From the NCBI RefSeq assembly GCF_900100735.1, contig NZ_FNCJ01000015.1:155227-219226 (forward strand): 64,000 nucleotides of DNA, in the 5' to 3' direction. The first letter of the stretch is position 1, and each line of letters begins with the position of its first letter. The notes beneath the pieces were generated by a model that ran no database searches, had not been told where the DNA came from, and saw only the letters and a program-made list of their open reading frames with translations. Of the stretch, positions 61,206 through 64,000 are shown in pieces. The translations under genes and the position numbers were made by a program. Source of the stretch: Paraburkholderia phenazinium (lineage in GTDB: Bacteria; Pseudomonadota; Gammaproteobacteria; Burkholderiales; Burkholderiaceae).

Positions 61206-61479
61206 ATCGATTGCCTGCTCTTTACGACTTTAGTGAACATCATCCGACCGCTCTCCATTAGTAAGCGGTCGCATAGTAAAGCCCCGTTATCTCGACATAA
61301 AGAACTTTTTTTGCAACGATCTTTTGTGAGCCTCGTTTGTGCGACACGTTGCCGCACAAATGCTGCGCACATGACCGGTGCTTGCCTTATATCAAGCGAT
61401 AAAACGACTGCTAACGCTATGAACCGCGAGCCAGTAACGACCGCACATCCAGGCGGCTGCGCGCGCTTAGGTACAACAA
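61206..61479 (-). promoter_or_regulatory. cyo operon upstream region
   Basis: Transcription into cyoA begins somewhere in this region. It contains an 8-bp stem CGACCGCT/AGCGGTCG at 61245-61252/61264-61271 about 40 bases before cyoA, and TTGATATAAGGCAA on the minus strand at 61382-61395, which matches TTGA-N6-TCAA of Fnr/Anr sites at seven of eight positions. Control by oxygen is inferred only. Confidence 0.45.
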
Positions 61480-61513
61480 AAACGAACGCGCCGTGTCCGC
61501 TGTGACGGACACG
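61480..61513 (-). terminator. Terminator of nuoM-like gene
   Basis: Read on the minus strand, an 8-bp stem CGTGTCCG/CGGACACG with a 6-base loop is followed by GCGCGTTCGTTTTTGTTG. It lies about 24 bases after the nuoM stop. Confidence 0.7.
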
Positions 61514-61536
61514 ACGCTGTTAAACATTCCCTTCGA

Positions 61537-63084
61537 TTAGCCCGGCGCGTGTGTTGCGTTTACCGCAGCACGGGCTTGCAAACGTTCCGCATTTTCGACA
61601 GCCGCAGACTCGACCGGTTGAGGCGAGCGATTGGTCTGTGCGAGCAGGCTTGTCGACGACGGGGTGATCGCATCCGTGAACGGCTTCGGATACACGCCAA
61701 TCGCCAGCACCAGCACCGCCATCACACCCAGCAGCACGAATTCGCGCTTGCCAAGGTCGGTCAGTTTCGCAACACGGGCATTAGCAATGGCGCCGAAGAT
61801 CACGCGCTTGTACATCCACAGCGTGTAGGCCGCGCTCAAGATCAAAGTCAGCGCCGCGAGTGCGCCGATCCAGAAGTTAAAGCCGACCGCACCCATCAGC
61901 ACCATGAACTCGCCGACAAAGCCAGCCGTGCCCGGCAGGCCGACGTTCGCCATCGAGAACAGCATCACGAAGACCGCGAACTTCGGCATGGTGTTGGCCA
62001 CACCGCCGAAGGCGTCGATCGAGCCAGTTTGCGTGCGGTCGTGGAGCATGCCCGTGCACAGCAGCATCGCGCCGGAGACAATGCCGTACGAGATCATTTG
62101 CATGATCGCGCCTGCCTGGCCCAGCGGATTAAAGATGAACAGGCCCAGCGTGACGAGGCCCATGTGCGACACGGACGAATACGCGAGCAGCCGGCGAATA
62201 TCGGTTTGGACGAGCGCGAGGAGGCTCGAGTAGATCACGGCGACCAGCGAGAGCGTGATCATGGCCGGCGCGAAGAAGTGGCTCGCTTGCGGAGTGATCG
62301 GCAATGCGAAGCGCAGCAGACCATAGCCGCCGATCTTCAGCATACCGAGCATCACCGCGGCGCCCGTCGGGCCGTCGAGGTGGACGTCAGGCAGCCAGGT
62401 GTGGACCGGCCACATTGGCACCTTCACCGAGAAGGCTGCGAGGAAGCCGAGGAAAATCAGCATCTGCGGCACGAAGCCCAGTTGCGTATTGCGCCAGATC
62501 TCGAGGTCGAAGCTGTGTGTCTGTGCAAACAGATACAGCATCGAGAGCAACATCATCAACGAGCCGATGAGCGAGAAGAAGAAGAACTTGACCGCCGCGT
62601 GTCGGCGGTTCGCGTTACCCCACGTACCGATCAGCAGGTACAGCGGAATCAGCGTCGCTTCAAAGAAGACGAAAAACAGCATGCCGTCCTGCGCACTGAA
62701 GACGCCTTGCATGAAGCCCGACAACATAAGGAAGGAGCCGAAATACTGTGCGCTGCGCTCCGTAATCGACTCCCAACCCGCCACCACGATAATGACCGTT
62801 GTCAGCGCTGTCAGCGCGATCAGCCATAACGAGATCCCATCCACGCCGAGGTGCCATGCAATATCGAACGAAGGCAGCCACTTGACGTTCTCGACAAACT
62901 GCAGCGACGGCAGACCGTTCTGGAAACCCATGACCAGCGGGATCACAGGCAAGAGGCCAGCGATCGCACCAATGAGTGCGAGCCAGCGGGCACGTCCGGG
63001 GGAACCCGAACCCACTCGCAAAACGATGATGCCCGCCACGATGGGGACCCAGATCAGAAGGCTTAGAAGCGGTGCGGATTGCAT
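61537..63084 (-). CDS. nuoM: Orphan NADH-quinone oxidoreductase subunit M (NuoM-like)
   Basis: The 515-residue protein has about fourteen helices and the key NuoM residues: E142 in FVFFEATLIPLYLLIGTWG and K221 in SVKVPMWPVHTWLPD, which carry protons in complex I antiporter-like subunits. Overall sequence is of NuoM rather than MrpD. It stands alone between the rRNA and cyo operons, with its own terminator, rather than in a nuo operon. It may be a second copy or a specialised subunit. Length is normal. Confidence 0.88.
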   Translation of the reverse strand: MQSAPLLSLLIWVPIVAGIIVLRVGSGSPGRARWLALIGAIAGLLPVIPLVMGFQNGLPSLQFVENVKWLPSFDIAWHLGVDGISLWLIALTALTTVIIVVAGWESITERSAQYFGSFLMLSGFMQGVFSAQDGMLFFVFFEATLIPLYLLIGTWGNANRRHAAVKFFFFSLIGSLMMLLSMLYLFAQTHSFDLEIWRNTQLGFVPQMLIFLGFLAAFSVKVPMWPVHTWLPDVHLDGPTGAAVMLGMLKIGGYGLLRFALPITPQASHFFAPAMITLSLVAVIYSSLLALVQTDIRRLLAYSSVSHMGLVTLGLFIFNPLGQAGAIMQMISYGIVSGAMLLCTGMLHDRTQTGSIDAFGGVANTMPKFAVFVMLFSMANVGLPGTAGFVGEFMVLMGAVGFNFWIGALAALTLILSAAYTLWMYKRVIFGAIANARVAKLTDLGKREFVLLGVMAVLVLAIGVYPKPFTDAITPSSTSLLAQTNRSPQPVESAAVENAERLQARAAVNATHAPG

Positions 63085-63630
63085 TTGTTCTTTAAAGGGC
63101 TAAAGCAGGAAAAACGTCCGGATCAAGGCCGTCACATTGAAAGCATTGAAATATAAATTACATTCTGGTTGCGCCCGACAGGCGCAGCACTCGATTCGGG
63201 GGCCAGGTCAACGCGTCCCAATGACGCACATACGTCAAGGGTTAACGAGGATAACCTGAAATTAAGATTTTTGCAGCGCCGCAAACACATGCGAAGCGAT
63301 TAGTGCAGTAGTCAATAGACTCTATTGCAGACTTAGGTGTTGCGCGCATGAGACGAGATGTGCACCTGCACAAATTTCAGACGTTTTTGTCGGCAAAACG
63401 TCCTGTTTTGGTGCACGGCAGAGGCAGTTTGAATTGATTAACGAAGTTGAAAGCTAGCAGTGTATGTGACTAATTTTTCTTTACAAATAGAAAGCTAATT
63501 ACCTATCGACATTCACAAAGCTTACAAAAACACTTCTCTCACCTATTCTTCAATCTCGGCTCGTGCCGACGCATTTCGCTTGGGTTCCGGAACCCAGATT
63601 TTGGACGGTTGCTATTGATGGTGTTTTCGT
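63085..63630. promoter_or_regulatory. Upstream region of nuoM gene, downstream of rRNA operon
   Basis: This A/T-rich stretch between the rRNA terminator and nuoM should contain the nuoM promoter. TGGGTTCCGGAACCCA at 63581-63596 is a perfect 16-bp palindrome. No gene seen. Confidence 0.45.
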
Positions 63631-63665
63631 AAACGCAAAAACCCCGCCTTTGTTGGGCGGGGTTT
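63631..63665 (-). terminator. rRNA operon terminator
   Basis: The perfect stem AAACCCCGCC/GGCGGGGTTT with a 7-base loop lies directly after the 5S gene; on the minus strand it ends in a T run (GGTTTTTGCG). Confidence 0.9.
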
Positions 63666-63681
63666 CTGGTCTTGCTAGAGA

Positions 63682-63796
63682 GCCTGACGATTACCTACTT
63701 TCACACGGGAATCCGCACTATCATCGGCGTGGAGTCGTTTCACGGTCCTGTTCGGGATGGGAAGGGGTGGTACCGACTCGCTATGGTCATCAGGCA
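63682..63796 (-). rRNA. rrf: 5S ribosomal RNA
   Basis: On the minus strand the sequence opens TGCCTGATGACCATAGCGAG and closes with GTAATCGTCAGGC, with the internal CCCATCCCGAACAGG loop, all diagnostic of proteobacterial 5S rRNA. The ends pair as helix I. It is the last gene of an rRNA operon transcribed leftward. Confidence 0.97.
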
Positions 63797-64000
63797 TGAC
63801 TTGTTGCCGTGTCGCCTTTGTGGGCGGCACAGCCAATCTGGAAGAAGTAGCTGAGAGGATGCCTCTCGTTTGATGCGGGTTGTGTTGTTTCTGGCACAAC
63901 ACTGATCACTCAACCTGTGCGTGGTGTCCTGCCCCCCTTCGGGGGTGGGATCACTGTAAGAGCTTTGCATGGGCCCGGAGTAAGTGCTAAAGCACTCACT
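63797..64000 (-). other. 23S-5S spacer of rRNA operon
   Basis: The final 204 bases precede 5S in transcription and do not look like the end of 23S rRNA, so the 23S gene is beyond the window. AGTAAGTGC/GCACTCACT at 63979-64000 could be part of a processing stem. No tRNA is seen in it. Confidence 0.75.

Noticed and set aside
63797..64000. 23S rRNA 3' end or tRNA at the right edge
   Set aside because: The sequence does not match the conserved 23S end and lacks cloverleaf features; it is spacer.
1..64000. CRISPR array, insertion sequence or prophage genes
   Set aside because: No regularly spaced repeats, transposases, integrases or phage structural genes were seen; the encapsulin has an HK97-type fold but belongs to the nanocompartment family with a DyP cargo, not to a phage.

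Overview
The window looks like a chromosomal segment of a Burkholderia/Paraburkholderia-type betaproteobacterium. The basis is high-GC coding DNA, a Burkholderiales-style 5S rRNA and general porin, a cytochrome bo3 oxidase operon, dense LysR/AraC/GntR/TetR regulation and many nutrient-uptake operons. This is inference from gene content; no database was searched. I see no insertion sequence, prophage, CRISPR array or tRNA gene.

Left part (1-12.2 kb): amine and amino-acid catabolism. A truncated FAD amine oxidoreductase and a type II HAD hydrolase form one operon, followed by an aldehyde dehydrogenase, an orphan AAA+ ATPase, a GNAT enzyme, a GhrA-type hydroxyacid dehydrogenase, a class III (putrescine/GABA-type) aminotransferase, an Lrp regulator, a GabD-type semialdehyde dehydrogenase and an AstE-like zinc deacylase. 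12-22 kb is a minus-strand operon: a Tat-dependent peptide-type binding protein, two permeases, a double ATPase, and the two subunits of a hydantoinase/oxoprolinase, with a cupin gene after it. It probably imports and opens a cyclic amide such as 5-oxoproline or a hydantoin.

22-31 kb: a general porin, a FUSC efflux protein, a DyP peroxidase plus family 1 encapsulin pair, a paired DnaA-box-like repeat, and two divergent DJ-1/PfpI-fold genes. 31-41 kb: a FadR-type regulator divergent from a branched-chain-type ABC transporter operon ending in an M81 (MlrC-like) metallopeptidase, then LysR/old yellow enzyme. 41-47 kb: a CHAD protein, a leaderless phosphoesterase, regulators, TetR/SDR, and the C-terminal remnant of a second porin.

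47-57 kb: a cobalamin riboswitch followed by a short ORF and an ABC importer (ATPase, binding protein, permease), which I read as corrinoid uptake; then AraC/FAD-monooxygenase, an orphan ABC ATPase, a DUF2000 protein, and an MFS-AraC operon. 57-64 kb: cyoABCD, an orphan nuoM, and the 5S end of an rRNA operon whose 23S lies beyond the window.

The most notable items are the DyP-encapsulin overlap, in which the codons of the cargo-loading peptide also carry the encapsulin Shine-Dalgarno; the riboswitch and its short ORF; the hydantoinase-transporter operon; the M81-transporter operon with a perfect 22-bp palindrome in its control region; the paired DnaA-box repeat; and the orphan nuoM. None of these is clearly a wholly new system; several are little-described arrangements of known parts.
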